From an uncultured Oscillospiraceae bacterium (GTDB lineage Bacteria; Bacillota; Clostridia; Oscillospirales; Oscillospiraceae), in the NCBI GenBank assembly GCA_947630375.1, contig CANRHH010000002.1:62001-126000 (forward strand): 64,000 bases of DNA, given 5' to 3'. A model generated the notes under the pieces. The model did no database searches. It was not told the DNA's origin and saw nothing but the letters and a program-made list of their open reading frames with translations. Of this stretch, positions 25,203 to 32,860 are shown piece after piece (position 1 is the stretch's first letter; each line of letters opens with the position of its first letter). The translations under genes and the position numbers were made by a program.

Positions 25203-26499
25203 CCCAGGCGGGAATCCGCCCTGGTTCGATGGAAAAGCACTGGACGAGGTGGGCTTTTGCGAGGCGTTTCTGGAAGAGCACCCGATGATCCGCGTGGGCG
25301 GCAGCTTTTTCTCAAAGGAAGGGCGCATCTCCGACGAGGAGATCATACGGAAAGAGATCTACGAAATGCTCCGGCCTTACCTGAACAGCGGCCTCGCCAA
25401 AAGGACCGCCGGCATTTTTGAGATGCTCAAGCTGGAAGCCTACGCGCCGAGCCTACCGATCTATGAGGACCGGCTCCACGTCGCCAATGGGACGCTGTTT
25501 CTGAGCGGTACATTTGACGAACGGAAAGACTTCTGCCGGAACCGCCTCCCTGTAAAGTATAACCCAGATGCGCCGCAGCCTGTGACATGGCTGCATTTTT
25601 TGTCGGAGCTGCTGGATGCCGAAGATATTCCAACCTTGCAGGAATACCTGGGTTACTGCCTGCTCCCCACCAACCGGGGACAAACCATGATGCTGCTCAA
25701 GGGCAGCGGCGGCGAGGGGAAAAGCCGCATCGGAGTGGTGATGCAAAAGCTGCTGGGCAGTAATCTGAAGAACGGCAGCATCGCCAAGGTGGAGCGCAGC
25801 CCCTTCGCCAGAGCCGACCTGGAAAACGAGCTTTTGATGGTGGACGACGACATGAAGCTGGAGGCGCTTAAATCCACCCATTATCTGAAATCCCTCATCA
25901 CCGCCGAAATGCCCATGGACCTGGAGCGCAAAGGTGAACAGAGCTACCAGGGGCAGATGTATGTCCGCTTCCTGGCCTTCTCCAACGGGGACCTGGAATC
26001 CCTCTACGACCGCTCGGAGGGCTTTTACCGGCGGCAGCTCATCCTGTCCGTCAGGAAAAAGGCGCCCGGCCGGGAGGACGACCCGTTCCTGGCGGACAAG
26101 CTATGCACGGAGATCGAGGGGATCTTCCTCTGGTGTCTGGACGGGCTCAGACGGCTGATCGGCAACAATTACCGCTTTACAGAGAGCAGCCGCACCAAGG
26201 GGAACCGGGAAGAGGCCAGGCGGGAGGCCGACAACGTGCTGCTGTTTCTCCGCTCTGAGGGCTATATCCGCCTGAAGGCGGACAGCACCATCACCTCCGC
26301 AGACCTGTATGCCATCTATACCATGTGGTGCAGCGACAACGCCTACAAGCCCCTGGCGGCGCGGACGGTGAGCATGACGCTGAAAAAGGTCGCCGTTGAG
26401 TTTGGGCTGGAGCATGACAACCACATCACCAATTCTTCAGGCAAGCGGGTCAACGGCTTTTGGGGCATTGAGGCCCTTGTGACGCCGCCCAATGGTTGA
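25189..26499 (+). CDS. P4/D5-type primase-helicase
   Basis: 436 residues. SF3 helicase features: P-loop LLKGSGGEGKSRIG (GKS at 177-179), Walker B ELLMVDDDM, FLAFSNGDLESLYDRSEGFYRRQL (motif C with the Asn and arginine-finger region). An upstream D5-like N-terminal segment and a C-terminal winged helix (TSADLYAIYTMWCSDN) are present. Such proteins melt the origin and start replication in satellite phages and integrative elements. ATG 25,189 follows AGGGAGG and overlaps the CHC2 gene; the two are co-translated. A hairpin terminator follows the stop. Confidence 0.85.
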   Translation: MSRRDPGGNPPWFDGKALDEVGFCEAFLEEHPMIRVGGSFFSKEGRISDEEIIRKEIYEMLRPYLNSGLAKRTAGIFEMLKLEAYAPSLPIYEDRLHVANGTLFLSGTFDERKDFCRNRLPVKYNPDAPQPVTWLHFLSELLDAEDIPTLQEYLGYCLLPTNRGQTMMLLKGSGGEGKSRIGVVMQKLLGSNLKNGSIAKVERSPFARADLENELLMVDDDMKLEALKSTHYLKSLITAEMPMDLERKGEQSYQGQMYVRFLAFSNGDLESLYDRSEGFYRRQLILSVRKKAPGREDDPFLADKLCTEIEGIFLWCLDGLRRLIGNNYRFTESSRTKGNREEARREADNVLLFLRSEGYIRLKADSTITSADLYAIYTMWCSDNAYKPLAARTVSMTLKKVAVEFGLEHDNHITNSSGKRVNGFWGIEALVTPPNG

Positions 26500-26523
26500 T
26501 GCTGAACTGGAAACGGTCTATCC

Positions 26524-26578
26524 CATCCATCCCAGGCATCCCAAACGGGATAGTTGGGCGGATGGGATGGATGTTTTT
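26524..26578 (+). terminator. Terminator after the primase operon
   Basis: CATCCATCCC (26,524-26,533) pairs with GGGATGGATG (26,564-26,573) followed by TTTTT. The remaining spacer to 26,925 holds no gene; its other feature is the direct-repeat cluster at 26,646. Confidence 0.75.
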
Positions 26579-26645
26579 GACTTGGGCGGCGTTGCCGTGC
26601 CAACGGATTTCCCTGTTAAAACCTGGCACTTTTTTCAAAGGTATT

Positions 26646-26730
26646 GGAAACCGCAAAGTTTTTTCCTTCCGGGCGGAGAAACGGCACGAAACCGCGCTTC
26701 TCGAAACCGCGCACCGGATCTGCGAAACCG
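26646..26730. repeat. Cluster of GAAACCG direct repeats upstream of the mobilization genes
   Basis: GAAACCG occurs four times in 85 bases: at 26,647 (GGAAACCGC), 26,688 and 26,703 (both CGAAACCGCG) and 26,724 (CGAAACCG). The region 26,579-26,925 is otherwise gene-free and directly upstream of the relaxase operon, where origins of transfer and iteron-like repeats usually lie. The repeats are short, so chance is not excluded. Confidence 0.45.
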
Positions 26731-26925
26731 TGTGTCTTTGCGCGGCTTCGGGAAAGGTCATGCGGATTCGTAAAGTCGAAACCTCTCCCCTGCGGACAGG
26801 ACATCGCACCGCCAAAATGCAGTGGATCATCAGGCAAGCACAATTTTCACCGGGCAACGAAGCCGGGCCGCCGGAGAGCGCACGGGCTTCGCTGCCCGAA
26901 ACACAACATAACAGGAGGATTTAAA

Positions 26926-27141
26926 GTGAGTATAAGAAACGAGATCAAGGCCCAGATCGTCCGGGCCGGATTTACCATGCAAGAGCTGGTTGACCGGCTC
27001 TCTGACGACTACGGCTGGAGCGGCAGCGTCTCCAATCTGTCCGCCAAGCTGCAAAGAGAGAGCATCCGGTACAAAGAGGTCATTGAGCTGGCCGACGTGC
27101 TGGGCTATGAGCTGGTCTGGCAGCGGAGGAGGGACGCATGA
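26926..27141 (+). CDS. Small helix-turn-helix protein of the mobilization operon
   Basis: 71 residues, GTG start at 26,926 five bases after AGGAGGA. The sequence VRAGFTMQELVDRLSDDYGW ... YKEVIELADVLGYELVW looks like a short helix-turn-helix fold, similar to small proteins found ahead of clostridial relaxase genes. It may be a DNA-binding accessory of the origin of transfer or an operon repressor. Its stop overlaps the relaxase start by four bases (ATGA), so the two are coupled. A longer open frame upstream has no ribosome site and is not a gene. Confidence 0.7.
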   Translation: MSIRNEIKAQIVRAGFTMQELVDRLSDDYGWSGSVSNLSAKLQRESIRYKEVIELADVLGYELVWQRRRDA

Positions 27142-28097
27142 AAGCACAATACGCCATCCTGCGTTTCGCCAAATACAAGGGTCCGGAGATCGGGCGCATT
27201 GAGGCCCACAACGAGCGCACGAAAGAGACCTACGCCAGCAATCCTGATGTGGACCTCTCCCGCAGTCACCTCAACTTCCATCTGGTGGAGCCCCAGCGCA
27301 AATACCGGGCGGAGGCGGAAAAGCAGATTGCGGAGGCCGGCTGCCGTACCCGTTCGGACAGTGTGCGCGTGGTGGAGGCCCTTGTCACCGCCAGCCCGGA
27401 GTTCTTCAACGGGAAGAAGCGCAGCGAGATCCGCGCCTACTTTGCCGAGGCGCTGGCCTTCATCGAAAAAGTTCAGCCCAAAGAGACGATCATATCTGCC
27501 GTGGTGCATATGGACGAGAAAACGCCCCATATGCACCTCTCTTTTGTCCCGCTGACGGAGGACGGCCGGCTGTGCGCGAAGGAGATCGTAGGCAATCGGA
27601 AAAAGCTGACATGGTGGCAGGACGAGTTCTGGAAACACATGGTCAGGAAATATCCCGATCTGGAACGGGGCGAGAGCGCCAGCGAGACCGGGCGCACCCA
27701 TATCCCGCCGAGGCTGTTCAAAGAGGCCGTGCATCTGAACCGGATGAAAGAGCAGATCCTGGCGCTGGTGGCGGACACCAATCTGCTCAACAAGAAGGCC
27801 AAGACGGAGGAACTGGAGGCCCTGCTGGACAAGTATATCCCCGGCGTGGGGGCCATGCGGACGAGGCTCAAAAAGTACGACAAGGCGTACAGAGAACTCA
27901 GCGCTGAAAACGCGGCGCTTGAAAAGAAGCTGAATACCGCCTCCAGGGAGAGCGTCCAGAAGAAGCTGGAGATCCAGCGCAAGCTCAGCGAACTGGACGA
28001 GCTGCGCCGCACGGTGGACAGTATCCCCGACGAGATCCTCCGGGTCTGCTCCGCGGTGGAAAAACAGCGGCACAGCCGTTTGAAACAGGAATTATAA
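27138..28097 (+). CDS. MobV-family (Mob/Pre) relaxase
   Basis: 319 residues. The N-terminal half is a Mob/Pre relaxase domain: AILRFAKYKG at the start, with N-H-x-R-type HNERTKETYASN (residue about 25-37), and the metal-binding histidines HMDEKTPHMHLSF (His124, His131, His133). The C-terminal part is a coiled coil (about 240-319). MobV relaxases nick the origin of transfer and pilot single-stranded DNA into a coupling system supplied by another element. No coupling protein or type IV secretion gene is present in the window, so the element is mobilizable rather than self-transmissible (inference). Confidence 0.85.
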   Translation: MKAQYAILRFAKYKGPEIGRIEAHNERTKETYASNPDVDLSRSHLNFHLVEPQRKYRAEAEKQIAEAGCRTRSDSVRVVEALVTASPEFFNGKKRSEIRAYFAEALAFIEKVQPKETIISAVVHMDEKTPHMHLSFVPLTEDGRLCAKEIVGNRKKLTWWQDEFWKHMVRKYPDLERGESASETGRTHIPPRLFKEAVHLNRMKEQILALVADTNLLNKKAKTEELEALLDKYIPGVGAMRTRLKKYDKAYRELSAENAALEKKLNTASRESVQKKLEIQRKLSELDELRRTVDSIPDEILRVCSAVEKQRHSRLKQEL

Positions 28098-28129
28098 GGG
28101 AATCATACACCATATAAAGGAGGAATTGA

Positions 28130-28306
28130 ATGGCAGGAAAAACGAGCAAAATCAGTCCCGAGCAGCAGAAAAGAGCGGCCGCCGAGGAGATGTGGCTGAA
28201 ATACTATAACAAGGTCCTCTTTGAAAAGGGCCTGATTACCGAGCGGGAGCGAAACCTGATGAGCAACAAGATCGACGCCAGGACCGCCAAGAGTCTGTCC
28301 AGATAA
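28130..28306 (+). CDS. Small conserved protein downstream of the relaxase
   Basis: 58 residues, ATG 28,130 after AAAGGAGGAATTGA. Lysine-rich N-terminus (MAGKTSKISPEQQKRAAAEE), then a helical segment YYNKVLFEKGLITERERNLM that resembles the short SHOCT-like motif. I recall similar small proteins after relaxases and recombinases of clostridial elements. Its function is unknown. It is separated by 32 bases from the relaxase and probably co-transcribed with it. Confidence 0.6.
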   Translation: MAGKTSKISPEQQKRAAAEEMWLKYYNKVLFEKGLITERERNLMSNKIDARTAKSLSR

Positions 28307-28324
28307 ATCGGGGAAAGGACGGTT

Positions 28325-28558
28325 TTATCTATCGGCAGCTTCAAGCCTCTCTGCCCGCGCTGCTTTTAGATCATACTCGCCCTTCAAAATACCGGTAAGA
28401 GAATCGGTCAGGCAAGAGGGTGTTGCTGCCTTGGGGATAAAGCGGCCTACTTCCAGGCCGTCTTTTGTTACAACGACCTCATTACCGTTCATCACCATGT
28501 TCAGATAATAGTCGAAGTTATTTTGTATTTCCGTCGCTGTAGCGATAGAGATCGTCAT
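28325..28558 (-). CDS. Orphan Phd/YefM-type antitoxin
   Basis: 77 residues. The N-terminal Phd fold is visible: TATEIQNNFDYYLNMVMNGNEVVVTKDGLEVGRFIP, the usual DNA-binding part of prevent-host-death antitoxins, followed by a short variable toxin-binding tail. No Doc, YoeB or other toxin gene lies on either side: upstream is the mobilization operon on the other strand and 215 bases of spacer separates it from the recombinase. It may act as a lone repressor, or pair with a toxin elsewhere. Confidence 0.75.
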   Translation of the reverse strand: MTISIATATEIQNNFDYYLNMVMNGNEVVVTKDGLEVGRFIPKAATPSCLTDSLTGILKGEYDLKAARAERLEAADR

Positions 28559-28633
28559 AATAACTCCCTCCCTTCATTTGCTGATCTATTATAGCATATT
28601 TCAGCAGTTTTGCCAGACGTTCATACCGGTGCA

Positions 28634-28670
28634 AAGGACGGCGCAGTCAAAGCAGCTGCGCCGTCCTTTT
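28634..28670. terminator. 14-bp perfect hairpin before the recombinase promoter
   Basis: AAAGGACGGCGCAG (28,634-28,647) pairs with CTGCGCCGTCCTTT (28,657-28,670), then TTAGC. It sits between the antitoxin promoter region and the recombinase promoter and could insulate the recombinase from transcripts entering from the left. Confidence 0.7.
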
Positions 28671-28703
28671 AGCAGGCAAAATCCGGGCGCTGTTTTTTGC
28701 CCC

Positions 28704-28732
28704 TTGCTTTTCGTTTTCGCTTATAATATAAT
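28704..28732 (+). promoter_or_regulatory. Serine recombinase promoter
   Basis: TTGCTT (28,704-28,709) and TATAAT (28,727-28,732) are 17 bases apart, with a second TATAAT at 28,722. AAAGGAG precedes ATG 28,773. Confidence 0.65.
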
Positions 28733-28772
28733 ATAGATAATGATTTTACGAAATAAATAAAGGAGATCAACC

Positions 28773-30521
28773 ATGGACATACACGCCGTCAGGCAGCAGC
28801 TCCGCACAAAAAGCATCTATGACATTCCCCTGCGGGTGACGTATTACGCCCGCGTGTCCTCGGAGTCGGACGAACAGCTCAATTCCCTGGACAACCAGAT
28901 CCACTACTACGAGGACCTGATCCGCAAGAACCGGGCCTGGACCTTCGTGCCCGGCTACATCGACGAGGGTCTGTCCGGTATCTCCACCAAGAAGCGGGAA
29001 AACTTCAACCGCATGGTGGAGGAGGCGGCAGAGGACCGTTTCGACCTGATCATCACAAAGGAGATCTCCCGTTTTGCCAGAAATACCCTGGACTCCATCC
29101 AGTTCACCCGGCAGCTGCTGGGCTACGGCGTGGGGGTCTTTTTCCAGAACGACAACATCAACACCTTGGACGAGGACAGCGAGCTGCGCCTGTCCATCAT
29201 GTCCTCCATCGCCCAGGACGAGCTGCGCAAGCTGTCCAGCCGGGTGAAGTTCGGGCACCAGCAGGCCATCAAGCAGAGCGTGGTCCTGGGCAACAGCCGG
29301 ATCTTCGGCTACCGGAAGGACCAGAAAAAGCTGGTGATCGACGAGACGGAGGCCCCCATGGTCCGGGAGCTGTTTGAGCTGTACGCCTCCGGCAGCTACT
29401 CCATGAAGCAGATCGAGAAGCTCTTTTGGGAGAAGGGCTACCGGAACCTAAACGGCAACAAGATCGCCCACTCCACCATGGCCAACATGATCGCCAACCC
29501 CAAATACAAGGGCTACTATGTGGGCAACAAGGTCAAGGTGGTGGATATGTTCACCAAGAAGCAGAAGTTTCTCCCGCCGGAGGAATGGGTCATGTTCAAG
29601 GACGAGACGGGAGAGATCGTCCCGGCCCTGGTGTCCGAGGAGCTGTGGGACCGGGCAAACGAGGTGTTGAAGCGGCGCAGCGAGGACGTGAAGGGGCGGC
29701 AGGGCATCTGCAACCATGCCAATCTCCTGACCGGGAAGCTCTGGTGTACCTGTTGCGGCCAGCCCTACTACCGCCGGGAGTCCACCGACAAAAGCGGCCG
29801 GAAAAACAGCAAATGGGTCTGCTCCGGCAAGATCAAAAACGGCGCGGACTCCTGCGGCTCCTTCGCCATCTACGAGGAGGAGATCAAGCCCGTTCTGTAT
29901 GAGGTGTTCCGGGACACGAAGGCTGACGCCGACGCCATGGTAGAGGAATATGTGCGGATGTACCGGGCGCTGACCGAGAATGGGGCGCTGCCCCAGAAGA
30001 TCGAGGAGCAGCAGAAGATCATCGACCAGGCCAACCGGAAGAAGAACAAGCTCCTCCAGCTGGCTGCCGACGACAGCATCACAAATGCCGACTTCAAGGC
30101 CATGTCCGCCGCCTGCAATGAAGAAATCAAAGCGGCGGAGTCCGAGATCGCCGAGCTGGAGGCCGCCGCTCTGGAGGGCGAGGGCTTTCGGAAGAAGATC
30201 GAGGAGATCCGAAAGGTCCTGGCCAACGCCCAGCGGGACGCCGCCGGCGGCGTGATCTCCAAGGAGTTCGTGGAGAAGTATATCGACAAGATCTTTGTGA
30301 CCCCGGTGGACGAAAGCACCTTGCAGCTCCAGATCAAGATCTTCACCGGCGAGACCACGGAAAAGCTGCTGCAAAAGTTCAAAAGCCGTGCGGGTATCAT
30401 CACCCGGGATGTGACCGAACAGGCGGAAAACCCGGACGCCGCAAGGGTTCCCGAACTCGCCGCTTCTGCGGGTCACACGTTCAAGAAGATGATCGAGTCC
30501 TACGAGAACGGCATGAAGTAA
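28773..30521 (+). CDS. Large serine recombinase (integrase) of the element
   Basis: 582 residues. Resolvase domain with YYARVSSESDEQ (catalytic Ser about 29), YIDEGLSGIS, ITKEISRFARNT and SSIAQDELRKLSSR; then a recombinase domain, a zinc ribbon (LWCTCCGQPYYRR ... WVCSGKIKNGADSCGSF) and a coiled coil from about 400 to 500. Such enzymes integrate DNA at specific sites without host factors. The last 10 residues (KMIESYENGMK) are not native: from base 30,493 onward they are the 3' end of the SASP gene split by the element. In the excised circle the protein would instead end with the 30-residue tail now at 3,841-3,933. It is at the right edge of the element. Confidence 0.92.
   Translation: MDIHAVRQQLRTKSIYDIPLRVTYYARVSSESDEQLNSLDNQIHYYEDLIRKNRAWTFVPGYIDEGLSGISTKKRENFNRMVEEAAEDRFDLIITKEISRFARNTLDSIQFTRQLLGYGVGVFFQNDNINTLDEDSELRLSIMSSIAQDELRKLSSRVKFGHQQAIKQSVVLGNSRIFGYRKDQKKLVIDETEAPMVRELFELYASGSYSMKQIEKLFWEKGYRNLNGNKIAHSTMANMIANPKYKGYYVGNKVKVVDMFTKKQKFLPPEEWVMFKDETGEIVPALVSEELWDRANEVLKRRSEDVKGRQGICNHANLLTGKLWCTCCGQPYYRRESTDKSGRKNSKWVCSGKIKNGADSCGSFAIYEEEIKPVLYEVFRDTKADADAMVEEYVRMYRALTENGALPQKIEEQQKIIDQANRKKNKLLQLAADDSITNADFKAMSAACNEEIKAAESEIAELEAAALEGEGFRKKIEEIRKVLANAQRDAAGGVISKEFVEKYIDKIFVTPVDESTLQLQIKIFTGETTEKLLQKFKSRAGIITRDVTEQAENPDAARVPELAASAGHTFKKMIESYENGMK
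30481..30492. other. attR core of the SASP-inserted element
   Basis: TCAAGAAGATGA, identical to 3,830-3,841, near the 3' end of the recombinase gene. To its left is recombinase sequence (AGHTF), to its right the SASP tail IESYENGMK and TAA. Confidence 0.85.
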
Positions 30522-30539
30522 GCGAAAGCCACCCATAAA

Positions 30540-30577
30540 AAATTACAGGATGACAGCTGTCACCCTGTAATTTTTTT
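30540..30577 (+). terminator. Terminator of the original SASP gene, now after the recombinase
   Basis: AAATTACAGG (30,540-30,549) pairs with CCTGTAATTT (30,564-30,573), with inner TGACA/TGTCA, then a run of T. It follows the SASP 3' end by about 20 bases. Confidence 0.88.
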
Positions 30578-30630
30578 GTGTACCTGCGGGCCAAGGGGCC
30601 GGAGAAGGGGGAGGGTCTCCTTGCCCGCTC

Positions 30631-30885
30631 CTATTTCAGGAAGCCGAAAAGCCCCTTCTTCTCATAGGGCCCGCTCTCCACGGACAGCACCCGGTACCCC
30701 GTAGCGTCGATGGCCGAGCGGAGGGCCGCTTCGCCGATGGGCTCTTCCGTCAGGATGATCGTCTCGCCCTTTGCGTGGGAGGACGCGACCTTTTTCACCG
30801 GGAACGCCCGGCGAATGGCGTCGTTGATGTGGGCCTCGCACATCCCGCACATCATGCCGTCGATTTTCACAGTTATCTTATTCAT
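30631..30885 (-). CDS. Heavy-metal-associated (HMA) domain protein
   Basis: 84 residues, a single ferredoxin-like HMA domain: beta strand MNKITVKIDGM, metal-binding MMCGMCEAH (CGMC at 13-16) in place of the usual MxCxxC, and GEAALRSAIDATGYRVLSVES. A short C-terminal tail KKGLFGFLK follows. Such proteins carry copper or another soft metal to ATPases or regulators. No P-type ATPase or FeoB gene is adjacent. An operator-like repeat (GTTAGA-n4-TCTAAC, 30,970-30,985) lies upstream, which suggests metal-dependent control. Confidence 0.82.
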   Translation of the reverse strand: MNKITVKIDGMMCGMCEAHINDAIRRAFPVKKVASSHAKGETIILTEEPIGEAALRSAIDATGYRVLSVESGPYEKKGLFGFLK

Positions 30886-30969
30886 GGTGCATCTGTCCTT
30901 TCTCCGCCGCCGGGCGTCCGCCGGTGAGGGCCCGGAGTTGGATCCGCGGCCGGCAGTTTAAAATTAAAT

Positions 30970-30985
30970 GTTAGATAACTCTAAC
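30970..30985 (-). promoter_or_regulatory. Operator-like inverted repeat upstream of the HMA gene
   Basis: GTTAGA TAAC TCTAAC is a 6-4-6 inverted repeat about 85 bases before the HMA start, beside AT-rich DNA (TATATTAC on the minus strand). The half-site resembles, loosely, sites of DtxR/MntR-type metal regulators (TTAG...CTAA). The spacer 30,886-31,105 has no gene. Confidence 0.5.
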
Positions 30986-31105
30986 TGTAATATAGCACGA
31001 TCCAGCCACGGCTGTCAAGTCCAGCGGGCAGGGAATCAGTTGGGGAATGGATCATGGCTGCCGGGCCGGACAGGTTTTTTCAAAAAAAGTCTGCCGAGAA
31101 AACAA

Positions 31106-31135
31106 GGAGCCGCAGCCAAGCAAAGCCGCGGCTCC
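31106..31135. terminator. Bidirectional terminator after the 2-hydroxyacyl-CoA dehydratase operon
   Basis: GGAGCCGC (31,106-31,113) pairs with GCGGCTCC (31,128-31,135), flanked by TTTTT on the right and by AAAACAA on the left, so it can work on both strands. It lies just after the last gene of the minus-strand operon. Confidence 0.8.
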
Positions 31136-31153
31136 TTTTTCGATTTTCATCGG

Positions 31154-31309
31154 TCAGAGCCGGTGGTCCCGCTCCATCTCGTCATAGTGCTTCATCATGG
31201 GCTTTTCAATGAGCTTGACCAGCTTCGTGTCCAGGTTGAACCAATAGACGGCCACGGTGGCCAGAAAGAGCGCCGCCAACAGCAGCAGAAGATTTCTCAG
31301 AGCCTTCAT
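31154..31309 (-). CDS. Small single-pass membrane protein
   Basis: 51 residues: MKALRNLLLLLAALFLATVAVYWFNLDTKLVKLIEKP and a charged C-terminal tail MMKHYDEMERDHRL. One N-terminal hydrophobic helix followed by a cytosolic amphipathic part. GGGGGAAG precedes the ATG. It is the last gene of the 2-hydroxyacyl-CoA dehydratase operon, 12 bases after the previous stop. No family recognised; a scaffold or assembly role for the dehydratase is only a guess. Confidence 0.65.
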   Translation of the reverse strand: MKALRNLLLLLAALFLATVAVYWFNLDTKLVKLIEKPMMKHYDEMERDHRL

Positions 31310-31321
31310 GTTTCTTCCCCC

Positions 31322-32860
31322 TTACCAGCTCTCGTCATCGTCGAAGGTCACTAAAGACGGGTCTAACGGCGTCTCGTTCATGACCGTCTGCATGAAGATG
31401 TTCACGTCGTTTCGCATCTCCCGCCGGGAGATGGAGGTGGGGTCCATCAGGTCCTGACGGACCGTGCACAGGCGGATGTTCCGCTGCCGGGCCCCCTCCT
31501 CGAACAGGCCGCTGATGGCGCCCACGCCCTTGCAGGAGATCTGGTCAAAGAGAATGACCATGTCGGCGTTGAACTCGTCGTATTTCTCCCAGAGACCGTC
31601 CAGCATCAGCTCGTAGCCGCCCTTGGTGTGGGCCCGCATGGTGGAGGTCTGGTACATCCGGGCGATGCCATAGAGCATGGATTCATGGGTGCCGGTGTCG
31701 ATGAGCTCCGTGCCGTGCAGGTCGATCATCTCGCACACGGAGTCGATGCCCCAGCACTCCAGCAGCCAGTTGTTGAAATTGGCGTAGTTGTTGCAGGGTG
31801 TGTTCCAGAGGACCGCCCGGTGCCGGATGGTCTTGGGACAGATGCCTGCCGCCACCTGCTTTTGCAGCAGCTTATTCACCTTCCGGTCGTTTTTCAAAGC
31901 CTTCGGCTCGCCACAGACGGCCTGATGCTCAAAGATCCGGTACAGCCAGGCGGAGGAGCCGGTGTGAGGCGGGAGCTGGGTCCGGTTCAGCTCCCACTTT
32001 TCAAATTTGGCCTTGTTCTGCTCGTTCCAGATCTCGCAGGCCTCTTTCAGCGCGTCCCAGTCGTACTTTTCGCCGGTGTACTTCTCCAAAAATTCGATGG
32101 CGGACAGCAGCTCCGCTACCGCGTACTCCTGGACCTCCTCCCGCTTCCAACGCAGGGGGATGTTCAGCGGCTGAGTAGGCAGGCCGATGCGCCGGTCTTG
32201 GAGCATGGAGGTCATGATGCTGCCGTCGCAGGGCATGTTGCTGGTGAGCATACAGCAGCCAATCTTGGGAAAGTCGTCCTCAATGGCCAGGCCCGCTTCA
32301 AAAGAGGGCAGGGGACACACGTCCGCCGGCAGGCCGTGGAGTTCGGTCTGGCCGATGTAGTGTACCGGGCTGTGCTGGTTGATGAGGGAGGGCAGATACA
32401 TGGGGTACTCCTGGAGCAGGATGGTCTTGCAGTTGGGAAAGCCTTTGCCGATCAGCGCCGGGAGCAGCTCGTCCACGCAAATGATTTGCTTGTTCAGCGC
32501 CTCCGCCTTCTTGCTGCCCGGGTGCAGGTGCAGATCGGCGGAGAAGATGGTGGTCAGGGTCTCGGTCACGTCGCTGGCCAGGTAGTTGAGGTTGTTGCGG
32601 GCCGCCCGCAGGCCCGCCCCCCGCTGCCCGGCGCAGAGCCGGTCAAAGAAAGAGGGGACCGTCAGATAGGAGAACATCCAGCGGTAACGGAACACCGCCT
32701 TCACATTCTGGGCCGGGTGGGCCAGGGCCCATTTGAGCAGGATGCCCCAGAGCCGACACCACTGGCCGTAGTCGTAGGCCGTGTCCTTCAGGCCACGCCA
32801 GCGGCGGTGCTTTTCGATGGCCGTGCCCGGATGCAGATTTTCCGCGATGCCTTTGCTCAT
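31322..32860 (-). CDS. 2-hydroxyacyl-CoA dehydratase-family protein, first type (HgdA-like)
   Basis: 512 residues. Iron-sulfur-linked cysteines are visible in SNMPCDGSIM, KIGCCMLTSN and ILFDQISCKG, in the usual dehydratase subunit arrangement, with RAHTKGGYELMLDG and MYGIARM nearby. The family eliminates water from 2-hydroxyacyl-CoA by ketyl-radical chemistry using one [4Fe-4S] per subunit; it includes benzoyl-CoA reductase-like proteins. It overlaps the partner gene upstream by four bases. No ATP-dependent activator (HgdC-like ASKHA ATPase), which charges such enzymes, is present in the window. The substrate is unknown. Confidence 0.78.
   Translation of the reverse strand: MSKGIAENLHPGTAIEKHRRWRGLKDTAYDYGQWCRLWGILLKWALAHPAQNVKAVFRYRWMFSYLTVPSFFDRLCAGQRGAGLRAARNNLNYLASDVTETLTTIFSADLHLHPGSKKAEALNKQIICVDELLPALIGKGFPNCKTILLQEYPMYLPSLINQHSPVHYIGQTELHGLPADVCPLPSFEAGLAIEDDFPKIGCCMLTSNMPCDGSIMTSMLQDRRIGLPTQPLNIPLRWKREEVQEYAVAELLSAIEFLEKYTGEKYDWDALKEACEIWNEQNKAKFEKWELNRTQLPPHTGSSAWLYRIFEHQAVCGEPKALKNDRKVNKLLQKQVAAGICPKTIRHRAVLWNTPCNNYANFNNWLLECWGIDSVCEMIDLHGTELIDTGTHESMLYGIARMYQTSTMRAHTKGGYELMLDGLWEKYDEFNADMVILFDQISCKGVGAISGLFEEGARQRNIRLCTVRQDLMDPTSISRREMRNDVNIFMQTVMNETPLDPSLVTFDDDESW

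Larger units (their letters stand above)
3830..30492. mobile_element. Integrative mobilizable defence element inserted in a SASP gene
   Basis: The ends share the core TCAAGAAGATGA (3830-3841 and 30,481-30,492). The left copy interrupts a SASP gene and the missing SASP 3' end lies directly after the right copy, so joining the flanks restores a 66-residue SASP. The large serine recombinase (28,773) adjoins the right end, as is usual. Other backbone genes are a MobV relaxase, a CHC2 primase, a P4-type primase-helicase, an Xre regulator and a sigma-70 factor. No type IV secretion genes are visible, so transfer would need a helper (inference). The cargo is Gabija, a BcgI-like restriction system, type II CBASS, Fic and two AAA ATPases. 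Base composition switches between a GC-rich backbone and AT-rich cargo, which suggests stepwise acquisition. Confidence 0.88.

Noticed and set aside
26492..26924. Open frames between the primase and the mobilization genes
   Set aside because: They span a terminator hairpin and repeats and lack ribosome sites; the long frame to 27,141 is used only from GTG 26,926.
30481..30521. The KKMIESYENGMK end as a native part of the recombinase
   Set aside because: It begins exactly at the shared att core and completes the interrupted SASP, so it belongs to the chromosome.
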